A DNA stretch of 14,794 bases from Candidatus Geocrenenecus sp. JGI 0000106-J15 (GTDB taxonomy: Archaea > Thermoproteota > Nitrososphaeria_A > Caldarchaeales > Wolframiiraptoraceae), in NCBI GenBank assembly GCA_000405685.1, contig ASPF01000019.1, forward strand, positions 10,954 to 25,747. Direction: 5' to 3'. The notes beneath the pieces were generated by a model. That model ran no database searches and was not told the DNA's origin. It worked only from the letters and a program-made list of their open reading frames with translations. The translations under genes were made by a program, and so were the position numbers. The number at the start of each line of letters is the position of its first letter. Within the stretch, counting starts at the first letter, position 1. Below are positions 1 through 7,285 of this stretch, piece after piece.

Positions 1-1
1 T

Positions 2-352
2 GTTAATCAGAAAGAATTCAAATTCTTAGTGGGAACAGAGAGATTGCTGCTTCCATCAATAATTGCAGGAGGACATGGATGTGTAGCAGGACTCGCAAAC
101 ATTTTTCCTGAGTATATAGTAGAGCTGTATAGGTTAATCAAAGAAAAGAAATACCAAGAGGCAGTGAAAAAACAATTCTTCATAATAGATTTGAGAGAGG
201 TTATATACTCGGTACCTAATATTCCAGGAACATATGCAGTCCTTAAGCTTAGAGGAATAGACGTTGGTTATCCCAAACCTCCGCATAGACCTTTATCTGA
301 GAATCAATTAAATAAACTAATCACTATGTTAAAAGAAAGAAAACTGATCTAA
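2..352 (+). CDS. Dihydrodipicolinate synthase / 2-keto-3-deoxygluconate aldolase family protein, 3' fragment
   Basis: Only the last 116 codons lie in the window; the reading frame is open to the left edge, so the start is outside. The fragment begins in the C-terminal third of a class I (Schiff-base) TIM-barrel aldolase of the DapA/NanA/KDG-aldolase family. The segment FLVGTERLLLPSIIAGG, followed by GLANIFPEYIVELY, matches the family pattern around the last barrel strands (G-x-D/E-x-L-L-L-P, then a S/A-N-x-x-P stretch). The C-terminal helices carry the usual alternation and a late PLSE-like motif. The catalytic lysine and the Tyr of the proton relay lie upstream and cannot be inspected, so the substrate (pyruvate plus aspartate semialdehyde, or a 2-keto-3-deoxy sugar acid) is undecided. 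Next to a sugar-metabolism region a keto-deoxy sugar acid aldolase is attractive, but that is inference. Confidence 0.85.
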   Translation, partial: VNQKEFKFLVGTERLLLPSIIAGGHGCVAGLANIFPEYIVELYRLIKEKKYQEAVKKQFFIIDLREVIYSVPNIPGTYAVLKLRGIDVGYPKPPHRPLSENQLNKLITMLKERKLI

Positions 353-390
353 AGATATGTCTCTCTTGAAAGGAAAAATATGTAATGGTA

Positions 391-410
391 ATCCCAACCC
401 TTAAATATAA
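391..410 (+). promoter_or_regulatory. Archaeal TATA promoter of the thermosome gene
   Basis: TTAAATATAA at 401-410 is a good archaeal TATA box. Its centre lies 29 bp before the ATG at 435 and only 17 bp before the in-frame GTG at 423. Archaeal transcription usually begins about 25 bp after the box centre, so a transcript would start near 431. This favours ATG 435 and a leaderless message. Confidence 0.55.
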
Positions 411-434
411 GCAACAGAATAAGTGCTGACAGAT

Positions 435-2075
435 ATGACTTCTTCAACATTCAGACCGATGATTCCTTATCCTATTTTTGGAAAAGGTGTCAGAAGAAGT
501 AAGGGAGTAACAGCACTGAAGGGTAACATAGCGGTGACTAGAGCAATTACTGAAATTATTAAAACCACGTTAGGACCTAAAGGCTATAGCAAAATATTGT
601 ACACTCCTAAAGGCGAGCTGGTAATTACTAATGACAGTGCGACAATCTTAAAGAAGATGGACATATTCTTTTTTGATCACCCAATTTCGAATATTCTAAT
701 AGAAGTAGCGAAGACGCAGGAAAGAATGATAGGTGATGGAACAACTACAGCTGTAATTTTAGCTGGAGAGTTAGCGGTAAAAGCGGAAAAACTTCTAGAC
801 CAAAAGATACATCCAAATATAATAATAAAAGGTTATAAGAGGGCTCTCGATATAGCAGTTGACTATCTACAGAAAATTTCGTCAATTATTAACCCTGAGA
901 ACAATAATTTAATTCTCAATATTGTTACAACCTCATTACAGGGCAGAAATCTCGGACACTTCGCACCCTATATAGCGAAATTAGTGATGGAGGCCGTCAC
1001 ATATATAAGCGAAAAGAGAAATATACCGGGAACAGGGGAACAATTATATTTTGACATTGACAATATAAAGATTGTAAAAGCACTTGGAGGAAGTCTCCCT
1101 GAAAGTGAATTAGTTAAAGGAGTAATTATTGATGAAGAAGTTGTACATCCATTGATGCCGAGGAGAATAGTTAATGCTAGGATAGCTCTCATATATGAAC
1201 CACTTGAACTGAGAAGAAGAAAAGATCAACGTACATTCTTGACTTCTTATCATATAGAAATCGGTGCCCAAGCAAAAATTAAATCCTTCAAAGAAGAAGA
1301 GGCCAAGATAGTACAGGAAAAAATAGAGAAAATAATCGAGGTTGGTGCTAATGTTGTACTTACGCCTAAACACATAGATGAAATCGCACAATATTATCTG
1401 GCGAAGGCAAACATTTTAGCTGTCAAAAGAGTGAGAACAACAGATATGAAGCTACTTACAAAAGTCACCGGAGGTAAGCTAGTGGCTACCCTTGACGACT
1501 TATCTAGTAAAGATTTAGGTTATGCAGGTATCGTTGAAGAAAGGAAGATCGGTGATAATAAGTTCGTATTTGTTTATGAATGTGATTATCGAGGTGCTGC
1601 CTCCGTTCTTTTAAGAGGTAATTCAGATAGACTACTTGATGAAGCTGAGAGAGAAGTCAACAATGCTATTATGAATTTGATTACCTTCTTTAAGGATACA
1701 CGAGTAGTCCCGGGTGGAGGAGCAACAGAAATGGCTTTATCATACGCAGTTAGAAGCGTTGCTACTAGATATCCTGGAAAAGAACAGTTAGCAATGTTAG
1801 CGTTTGCTGAGGCGCTAGAATCGATCCCGTTAACATTAGCTGAGAATGCTGGAATAGATAAAGTAGATGTCATCACTGAACTTAGACCATTGCATGAGGA
1901 GGGTAAACATCAATATGGCATCGAAGTAATCTCAGGTAAAGTCAAAAACATGTTTGAAGCAGGAATTATAGAGCCCCTACAGCTAAAGGAACATGCATTA
2001 AAGATTGCTGTAGAGGCTGCCTCAATAATACTAAGAATAAACGACATTCTCGTAGCACCTCAGAAAAAACCCTAG
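435..2075 (+). CDS. Thermosome (group II chaperonin) subunit, divergent and possibly ATPase-deficient
   Basis: Group II chaperonin subunit of 546 residues from ATG 435 (550 from GTG 423; ATG chosen because the TATA box would put the RNA start after 423). Such subunits form cytosolic double rings that fold proteins using ATP. The equatorial, intermediate and apical parts are all present: LGPKG (47-51), TNDSATIL (65-72), GDGTTTAV (100-107), VVPGGGATE near 425 and a C-terminal RINDILVAP. By alignment from memory, two aspartates of the nucleotide pocket are replaced. The Asp of the usual KMLVD segment is Thr57 (KILYT), and the Asp of the usual ER-x-x-D-A-L segment (GroEL Asp398) is Asn410 (EREVNNAI). 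The GDGTTT Asp (101) remains. DIFFFDHP (76-83) has about three extra residues compared with the usual MDIxHP. This suggests a specialised subunit, perhaps like the divergent third subunit of Sulfolobales, working in a mixed ring with active paralogs elsewhere. Confidence 0.93.
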   Translation: MTSSTFRPMIPYPIFGKGVRRSKGVTALKGNIAVTRAITEIIKTTLGPKGYSKILYTPKGELVITNDSATILKKMDIFFFDHPISNILIEVAKTQERMIGDGTTTAVILAGELAVKAEKLLDQKIHPNIIIKGYKRALDIAVDYLQKISSIINPENNNLILNIVTTSLQGRNLGHFAPYIAKLVMEAVTYISEKRNIPGTGEQLYFDIDNIKIVKALGGSLPESELVKGVIIDEEVVHPLMPRRIVNARIALIYEPLELRRRKDQRTFLTSYHIEIGAQAKIKSFKEEEAKIVQEKIEKIIEVGANVVLTPKHIDEIAQYYLAKANILAVKRVRTTDMKLLTKVTGGKLVATLDDLSSKDLGYAGIVEERKIGDNKFVFVYECDYRGAASVLLRGNSDRLLDEAEREVNNAIMNLITFFKDTRVVPGGGATEMALSYAVRSVATRYPGKEQLAMLAFAEALESIPLTLAENAGIDKVDVITELRPLHEEGKHQYGIEVISGKVKNMFEAGIIEPLQLKEHALKIAVEAASIILRINDILVAPQKKP

Positions 2076-2109
2076 ATGTTCTTAAGAACGTTTAGGAGAA
2101 AGGATTTCT

Positions 2110-2140
2110 AATATTTTTAAATGTAAATAACTTTTTAATT
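2110..2140 (+). terminator. T-rich 3' region of the thermosome gene
   Basis: Two T5 runs (2114-2118 and 2132-2136) lie in an A/T-rich stretch soon after the thermosome stop. Archaeal RNA polymerase commonly terminates at such oligo-T tracts without a hairpin. The stretch separates the thermosome gene from the convergent dehydrogenase gene. Confidence 0.35.
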
Positions 2141-2181
2141 ATAAGTTACCCTGAAAAGAGTGAGAAGTGAAAATAATCCGG

Positions 2182-3201
2182 TTATTTTTGTAGAATCTTT
2201 GCTAGTCTCGAAGATTTTCCTACTACTTCCACATTAACTGTTCCATCTGGAATTATGCCATTTAGTATGTCCTTTAAGGATTTAACAACATATTTATCCA
2301 TTCCTATAAGTGATTCTTCAGTATAAGCTGCAATGTGAGGCGTTAGTAAAACATTATCTAATTTCAATAATGGATGTTCTGGTGGTATGGGTTCCTCTTC
2401 GAACACATCTAAGGCAGCATATGCAATCTTCTTTTCAATTAATGCATCAATCAGACTCTTGGTCTCAATTAACTGACCTCGCGCGGTATTTATGATTATA
2501 ACGTTTTCCTTCATTTTCTGGATTGAGTCCTTATTTATTAAGAATTTCGTTTCTGTGATTAACGGACAGTGCAACGTGATGATATCTGCTTCTGCAAGAA
2601 GCTCATCGAATTCCCTAGGTTCCGCTCCTTCTTTCTTTATTTCTTCGGCAGCTACATAAGGATCATAAACTATGACCCTTGCTTTAAAACCCTTAGTTAA
2701 GATCTCGGCAACTCTACGACCAATATTCCCAAAACCTATAACTCCTATTGTTTTGCTTGAAAGCTCCCTCCCGATATATCTTATTCTATCCTCCCATATC
2801 CCCGAAATTAAACTAGCGTGAGCATCCTTGATTTTTCTCAGAGCAGCAATAATTAGCCCTATTGTATGTTCAGCAACCGCTTCTCTTTCATAGCGGCCTG
2901 GAACTTTAACTATTAAAACACCATGAATAGTGGCGGCTTCAACATCTACATTATCAATTCCTATTCCATGTCTTACGATGACCGATATCCTTTGATTGTA
3001 TTCGAAGAAGTCAGAAGAATAGTATGGTGTAGCACTTATTACCAAGAAGTCAAAATCCGCCAGCTTCTCTGACAAGGCTTTCCCATTAATATCTCTTGGA
3101 ACATTCACAAATTCTACATGAAAATATTTCTTCAATTCGTCGTAGGCGTCAGTTATTTTACCAAAAGATTTAGAATTTACAATGGCGACTTTTTTCATCA
3201 T
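2182..3201 (-). CDS. D-isomer-specific 2-hydroxyacid dehydrogenase (phosphoglycerate dehydrogenase-like, no ACT domain)
   Basis: NAD(P)-dependent dehydrogenase of 339 residues that interconverts a D-2-hydroxy acid and its 2-oxo acid in the cytosol. The order of parts is typical: a split substrate domain (about 1-105 and 295-339) around a Rossmann domain with GFGNIGR (156-162). The catalytic triad is visible: Arg241 in NTARGQ, Glu270 in VFEEEP and His289 in TPHIAAYTEES. The length fits the short group without a C-terminal ACT or ASB domain, so serine feedback control is not expected. Candidate substrates are 3-phosphoglycerate, glyoxylate/glycolate, or an aldonate such as erythronate 4-phosphate; the sequence does not decide. 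The start could be ATG 3201 or the adjacent ATG 3198. The TATA box lies about 25 bp upstream, so the message is probably leaderless. Its other flank is a gene-poor kilobase, so it forms a single-gene unit. Confidence 0.93.
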   Translation of the reverse strand: MMKKVAIVNSKSFGKITDAYDELKKYFHVEFVNVPRDINGKALSEKLADFDFLVISATPYYSSDFFEYNQRISVIVRHGIGIDNVDVEAATIHGVLIVKVPGRYEREAVAEHTIGLIIAALRKIKDAHASLISGIWEDRIRYIGRELSSKTIGVIGFGNIGRRVAEILTKGFKARVIVYDPYVAAEEIKKEGAEPREFDELLAEADIITLHCPLITETKFLINKDSIQKMKENVIIINTARGQLIETKSLIDALIEKKIAYAALDVFEEEPIPPEHPLLKLDNVLLTPHIAAYTEESLIGMDKYVVKSLKDILNGIIPDGTVNVEVVGKSSRLAKILQK

Positions 3202-3210
3202 TAGACTAGA

Positions 3211-3230
3211 TTTAGTATACTAAAATATAA
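3211..3230 (-). promoter_or_regulatory. TATA box with abutting 14-bp palindrome (candidate operator) of the dehydrogenase gene
   Basis: On the minus strand TTATATTTTA (3221-3230) is a TATA box centred about 25 bp before ATG 3201. TTTAGTATACTAAA at 3211-3224 is a perfect 14-bp palindrome that overlaps the downstream edge of the box and reaches toward the expected transcription start. A dimeric repressor bound there would block the polymerase. The operator role is inference from position and symmetry. Confidence 0.45.
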
Positions 3231-3240
3231 ACATGAACGA

Positions 3241-3480
3241 AAAATAAAACTAACTGAAATGAAAGAACAGATGTCTGAATTGATACTTAGTTTGTTTCTC
3301 TAATCTAGCTATCTGATTTATATTCAAAAATTAAGTGGAAATAGCATGAATTTTTCTTAATAATGTGATCTATAGTTGCCAACACTTAGAAAAGGTGTGC
3401 TCCTAACCCCCCATCAATGGAATTGGCTCAGAATTAAAAGAATAAGATAGGAGATGAATCAAGATTCTACTTAACATCTT
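3241..3480. other. Intergenic stretch, nothing recognised
   Basis: This is the part of the long gap just upstream of the dehydrogenase promoter. It is A/T-rich with frequent stops in the frames I read. I see no convincing gene, RNA or repeat in it. Confidence 0.3.
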
Positions 3481-4080
3481 TCATAATATTATCTGTTTAT
3501 CACCTAATGACAATAGATGAATTTTATCATGCAACATACCTATCCATGCTCTTTTCATATCGACTATATCTTTGAACAAGAGATTCTAATTTAAAGAATA
3601 ATATCATTTAACTTTGTTTCAAAGATTCCCAACCCATTTCTTAACTCTTCAAAAGTTTGTACTATAACTATCAGCCAACCATCGCATCTTAGATTTATAA
3701 TATTTCAACAATTTTCTTAAGGGCTTCATTTACGTTTATTGGGTCAAGTGAATCATTATGATTACTAACAACTTCGATTAACAGTTAATGATCTGTTTAG
3801 CTGGATCTCTTCTAATTTTTACATCTCTGGAAATAATTATTAGATTTACTTCCAATTCAGCAGGATATACTAATCCAAGCCGTTTCCACCTCCTCCAAGA
3901 ATTTTGTGAATCTTCTTAAGATATCTCTTCGAAGTAAATATTAACTACAGTAGCCTTTACCAAGAGATTAATCTTTTTCTCGCCGAAAATATTCTATCCA
4001 CAAATATTAGATAGGGCCTCTCTATGATTACTCTATTGTGAACTCCTCTCAAGTATCGTTCCGAGAAATATTAGACTATA
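3481..4080 (-). pseudogene. Decayed protein gene of unknown family, frame-shifted and stop-interrupted
   Basis: No intact gene lies here, but the minus strand reads like protein in pieces. In one frame, from about 4080 down to 3778, three internal stops (the last at 3916-3918) interrupt otherwise protein-like text: for example KKINLLVKATVVNIYFEEI, then GLVYPAELEVNLIIISRDV and KIRRDPAKQIIN at 3778-3915. A one-base shift at about 3780 continues into LIEVVSNHNDSLDPINVNEA and a Leu/Ile-rich helix ending at 3695. Further pieces in other minus-strand frames are 3591-3704 (contains CDGWLIVIVQTFEELRNG) and 3481-3585 (contains DIVDMKRAWIGMLHDKIH). The consistent strand and the join by a small indel point to one decayed gene, though in A/T-rich DNA open runs of 30-45 codons can occur by chance. 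I do not recognise the family. Sequencing error is an alternative, but three stops plus several shifts make it unlikely. Confidence 0.42.
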
Positions 4081-4270
4081 AATCTTAAGAAGACAATATT
4101 ATGAAATACGAAGAAGAATTTATGAGTCTGTAAAAGCATCTTGTAGGTTAAAGAAGTCCTCCTTTTAGTATTTTTAAAAGTTATTATAACAATATTTTCA
4201 CCTATTTTCATACAAGAAAAACTCTAACCTAAAATTGGAGCTCACTATTATTTAGTATCATCATGAATAA
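4081..4270. other. Upstream intergenic region of the RuBisCO-like gene
   Basis: A/T-rich stretch between the gene relic and the RuBisCO-like promoter. It contains TGAGTCT at 4123-4129, the same heptamer found upstream of transketolase (11157) and transaldolase (13809). Otherwise I see nothing in it. Confidence 0.25.
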
Positions 4271-4273
4271 GAT

Positions 4274-4330
4274 TTTTATATCGCAGGCTAGAAAACTCGT
4301 ATAGAAAATATATATTGGGTGAGAGGAGAT
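4274..4330 (+). promoter_or_regulatory. TATA box and Shine-Dalgarno of the RuBisCO-like gene, deciding a TTG start
   Basis: TTTTATAT at 4274-4281 is a TATA box; transcription would start near 4303. The stretch GGTGAGAGGAGAT (4318-4330) complements the archaeal 16S 3' end, and AGGAG (4324-4328) sits 7 bp before TTG 4336. This favours TTG 4336 over the in-frame TTG at 4315, which would place the ribosome site inside the coding region. It makes this a leadered message with a weak start codon, unlike its mostly leaderless neighbours. Confidence 0.55.
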
Positions 4331-4335
4331 ATAAA

Positions 4336-5625
4336 TTGTCTGAAAGAGACTTTAAGGAGCAATTCTGGTCCACATTTGAGTCGATCGATCTAGATAAGCA
4401 CATAATCTTGGTATTTTCTCTAAAATTTGAAAATGTTTCTCCTCTTAAAGTTGCTGAAGAAATTTGTGTAGAGAACTCCACAGGGACTTGGACCCCCGTC
4501 AGTTATGAAACTTTGGATATAAGGAAGGAGCACGGCGCGAAGACCATCGGTTTGTACTCAACTCACTCGGGAGATTACATAATTATGGTAGCAGTTAATA
4601 GTCACGATTATGATCCTGAAAGAGTAGGTCTATCCGCACTCTTAGCTGATGTAGCTGGAAACGTATATGAGATCAAGATGATTGATAAGATAAAACTCTT
4701 AGATATATTCTTTCCGCGAAGTTGGCTGTCAGCTTTTAGAGGCCCAAAATACGGAATTGATGGAATAAGGGAAATGACTAAAACATCAGATCAACGTAGA
4801 CCCCTGATTGGAGCAATAGTCAAGCCGAATATAGGATTAGATCCAAGAACTATTAGCGTCATAGCTTATGAAGTAGCATTAGGAGGTGTCGACTTTATTA
4901 AAGATGATGAAGGATTCGTTCAAACAAGCTACTGCTCGATGGAAGATAAAGTATCTTATGTAGAGGAGGTGCTTGATAAAGCGTATGAAGAAACAGGGAA
5001 GAGGGCTTTCTATGTCTACAATATTACTGCTGATAAACATGAACAAGTTATAAGAATGGCTGAACTGGTGAGGAGCCTTGGAGGTAAACATTTAATGATA
5101 AGCGGAACATATACCGGTTTTGGAGCAGTCAGAACATTAGTAGAAGATAATAATATAAATCTACCGATCTTTGTGCACACGGCAGGAAAAGAAGCTTTTA
5201 CTAGATTGCAAGACTATGGAATTAGTGCGGCTGTTTTTTCAAAAATCTGGAGAATCGTCGGGGCAGATGAAGTCTTAACATCAGCGATAGCGGGAAAATT
5301 CCATGTTGACCTTACCGAAGCTAAGAGACAGATCATATATTTGAGAAGTAAGTTATATGATTTCAAAGCTTCATTCCCAGTTATCGCTGCAGGATTGCAT
5401 CCTGGCTCAATTAAAGCCGCTTGTGATTTTACGGGTAATGACATATTAATATTCTCAGGCGGCGGAATACTAGGTCATCCAATGGGGACTACTGCAGGCG
5501 CGAAAGCCATGCTTCAAGCAGTAACGGCATGGATGGAAAATATAGATCTCGTAGAATTCTCAAAAGGAAAGCCTGAACTAGCTCAAGCTATAGAACTCTG
5601 GGGGGTCAAGAAACTAATAGAGTAG
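4336..5625 (+). CDS. Form IV RuBisCO-like protein (RLP)
   Basis: RuBisCO large-subunit superfamily protein, 429 residues from TTG 4336 (436 from TTG 4315). The N-terminal domain (about 1-140) carries the STGTWTPV loop (48-55) and AGNV (107-110); the barrel carries IVKPNIGL (161-168), GGVDFIKDDE (183-192) and SGGGILGHP (374-382). By alignment to spinach RuBisCO: Lys175 is kept (Lys163), as are the carbamate Lys201 (Lys189), metal ligands Asp203 and Glu204 (Asp191, Glu192), His294 (His281), Lys334 (Lys321), Asn123 (Asn109) and Glu60 (Glu46). Changed are Lys177 to Asn165, Arg295 to Thr282, His327 to Leu314 and Ser379 to Ala351. It should therefore bind Mg2+ and enolise or decarboxylate a phosphorylated keto compound, but is unlikely to fix CO2 on ribulose bisphosphate. 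Known RLP activities include diketo-methylthiopentyl-phosphate enolase, methylthioribulose-phosphate isomerase and 3-oxo-isoapionate-4-phosphate transcarboxylation/decarboxylation. The sugar-kinase neighbours favour a sugar-derived substrate. Confidence 0.92.
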   Translation: MSERDFKEQFWSTFESIDLDKHIILVFSLKFENVSPLKVAEEICVENSTGTWTPVSYETLDIRKEHGAKTIGLYSTHSGDYIIMVAVNSHDYDPERVGLSALLADVAGNVYEIKMIDKIKLLDIFFPRSWLSAFRGPKYGIDGIREMTKTSDQRRPLIGAIVKPNIGLDPRTISVIAYEVALGGVDFIKDDEGFVQTSYCSMEDKVSYVEEVLDKAYEETGKRAFYVYNITADKHEQVIRMAELVRSLGGKHLMISGTYTGFGAVRTLVEDNNINLPIFVHTAGKEAFTRLQDYGISAAVFSKIWRIVGADEVLTSAIAGKFHVDLTEAKRQIIYLRSKLYDFKASFPVIAAGLHPGSIKAACDFTGNDILIFSGGGILGHPMGTTAGAKAMLQAVTAWMENIDLVEFSKGKPELAQAIELWGVKKLIE

Positions 5626-5703
5626 GTGACACCAACTAACGTATTCAGCTCGCTAAACATAATTGTCGGATGGTCTTCTCTGCACAGATAAGTTGATGAC
5701 TAG

Positions 5704-7260
5704 TCATAGTAGCCCAAGTAACTGATAGGTTTTCCAAAATTCGTCGTAAACATCCCATAGAGTCTTATACAACTTTCTATATAGAGGGAAGATTAAATTA
5801 TACTTTTCAACATTAGTAGGCTCAGGGTGGTAGCACTTCTCAAATTTTATCATAGAGTCACATGCTTCATCAATGTCTTTATAGATCCGTAAGTAGACAC
5901 TTCCTAAAATTGCAGAACCTAACGCTCCGCATTCTTCTACCTTTGGAATCTTTATCTCTAGATTTAGTATGTCTGCAAATACCCGAGGCCAGAATTCACT
6001 TTTAGCACCACCCCCAGCCATAATAGCCTCTGTTAGGCTGTACCCCCTCTCTCGGAAGACTTCTATATTGTCTCTCGCGCTGAGTCCAACACCTTCTAGT
6101 ACGGCTCTAATAAAATCTGATTTCGTATTCCATGTTCCGAAACCAAAGAAAATGCCTCTCGCAGTAGGTTTCGTAAAAGGACTTCTCTCACCTTGGAGAA
6201 ATGGATGAAACATTATACCCTTAGCACCTACCGAACTTGATGAAGCTTTCATATCCATTAATTTATATGGGCTTAAGCCTTCCTTCTCAGACTGTAACAC
6301 TTCTTCATATCCAAATACATCTTTAAACCACTTTAATGCCGAAGCAGTATTCATCTGGAGACAGAGTAATAGCCAAGAGTTAGGTCGTGGGAAACAGCAT
6401 ACATGATGTCTCATTTCAGGGTCTAAGTCTGGCCTATTTGATACTAGTCCATAAACTCCAGCTGTTCCAATTATAATTCCAAGCTGACCAGGTTTCACAG
6501 CGCCTGAACCAAGAACCGTTAAGGGACCATCACCAGCACCCACAACTACGGGAGTACCGGTCTTCAGACCCGCCCGTCTTGAAGCTATTTCAGTCACGAA
6601 GCCTCCATCTTCCCAGGGATCTTTTATCTCAGGAAATATCTCATAAGATATTCCTAATTCTTCAATTAGTTCTCTAGACCATATTCTTTTTCTAATATCC
6701 ATTATACCTGTATACGAGGCATCGGTTACGTCTGTACACAACTTATCAGTTAACTTGTATCTTAGATAATCCTTACATGAGAGGAAGTACTTAGCTTTAC
6801 TTGTCTCGGCCGGCTTAAACCTCTTTAACCATATTAGATGGAGCAATTGTAAGCTAGTAATCAATCTCCAACCTGAAATTTTATATATTATTTTATCTAA
6901 ATTTTTTTCACAGAACTCCATTAAGATATCTTGTGTCCGTATATCTGGCCATATGATTGCTCTATCTAGAACAGGTTTTCCATTCTTATCAAGTAAGAAA
7001 GTCCCATGTTGATGCGCAGTTATACTTACAACACAGATTTTCTCTGGTGGAATATTATTAGCTGTCAGACAACTTCTTATAGTTATGTAAAATGCATTCT
7101 CGAGCTTTGATAAATCTTGCTCTACGTACCCAGGTCTTGGCCTTTCAACTGGTAGTTCCAGTGAATAAGATCCTAGTATCTCTCCTTTTATATTGAAAAC
7201 TATCGATTTGATAAGTGTGGTTCCTACGTCAATCCCTAATAAGAGACAATCTTCATCCAT
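5704..7260 (-). CDS. FGGY-family carbohydrate kinase 1 (xylulokinase-like)
   Basis: ATP-dependent sugar or sugar-alcohol kinase of 518 residues, usual length for FGGY kinases. It has two actin-like ATPase halves. Visible features are the N-terminal phosphate loop LGIDVGTT (8-15), the xylulokinase-type sugar loop TAHQHGTFLLD (81-91), the catalytic-base Asp244 in VVGAGDGPLT, the nucleotide segment IIIGTAGVYG (262-271; the more usual GTS is GTA) and a C-terminal AGGGAKSEFW adenosine-binding stretch. It lies 25 bp behind the DXR-like gene on the same strand. AGGGAG (minus strand, 7271-7276) ends about 10 bp before ATG 7260, so it is translated from a Shine-Dalgarno as the second gene of an operon. 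Its product would be the phosphosugar that the operon partner uses or makes. Substrate is not fixed by sequence: xylulose, ribulose, erythritol or a branched pentulose are possible. Confidence 0.93.
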   Translation of the reverse strand: MDEDCLLLGIDVGTTLIKSIVFNIKGEILGSYSLELPVERPRPGYVEQDLSKLENAFYITIRSCLTANNIPPEKICVVSITAHQHGTFLLDKNGKPVLDRAIIWPDIRTQDILMEFCEKNLDKIIYKISGWRLITSLQLLHLIWLKRFKPAETSKAKYFLSCKDYLRYKLTDKLCTDVTDASYTGIMDIRKRIWSRELIEELGISYEIFPEIKDPWEDGGFVTEIASRRAGLKTGTPVVVGAGDGPLTVLGSGAVKPGQLGIIIGTAGVYGLVSNRPDLDPEMRHHVCCFPRPNSWLLLCLQMNTASALKWFKDVFGYEEVLQSEKEGLSPYKLMDMKASSSSVGAKGIMFHPFLQGERSPFTKPTARGIFFGFGTWNTKSDFIRAVLEGVGLSARDNIEVFRERGYSLTEAIMAGGGAKSEFWPRVFADILNLEIKIPKVEECGALGSAILGSVYLRIYKDIDEACDSMIKFEKCYHPEPTNVEKYNLIFPLYRKLYKTLWDVYDEFWKTYQLLGLL

Positions 7261-7270
7261 TCTAGAAAAT

Positions 7271-7276
7271 CTCCCT
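7271..7276 (-). promoter_or_regulatory. Shine-Dalgarno of FGGY kinase 1
   Basis: AGGGAG on the minus strand lies in the 25-bp gap between the DXR-like stop and the kinase start, about 10 bp before ATG 7260. It supports translation of the kinase as a downstream operon gene from a shared transcript. Confidence 0.5.
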
Positions 7277-7285
7277 AAGTTATAG

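Noticed and set aside
968..1876. Open frames on the minus strand inside the thermosome gene
   Set aside because: They lie opposite a well-conserved gene, have no promoter or ribosome site, and their translations resemble no family; they are antisense shadows. The same holds for minor frames inside the RLP, kinase, aldolase and transketolase genes.
4336..5625. Genuine CO2-fixing RuBisCO (form III, AMP pathway)
   Set aside because: Despite the metal/carbamate motif, equivalents of Arg295, His327 and Ser379 are replaced, and no AMP phosphorylase or ribose-1,5-bisphosphate isomerase is in the window.
5626..5703. C/D-box small RNA (TGATGA at 5693-5698)
   Set aside because: A C-box-like sequence is present, but no properly spaced D box or second box pair is seen, and the gap between the convergent genes is only 78 bp.
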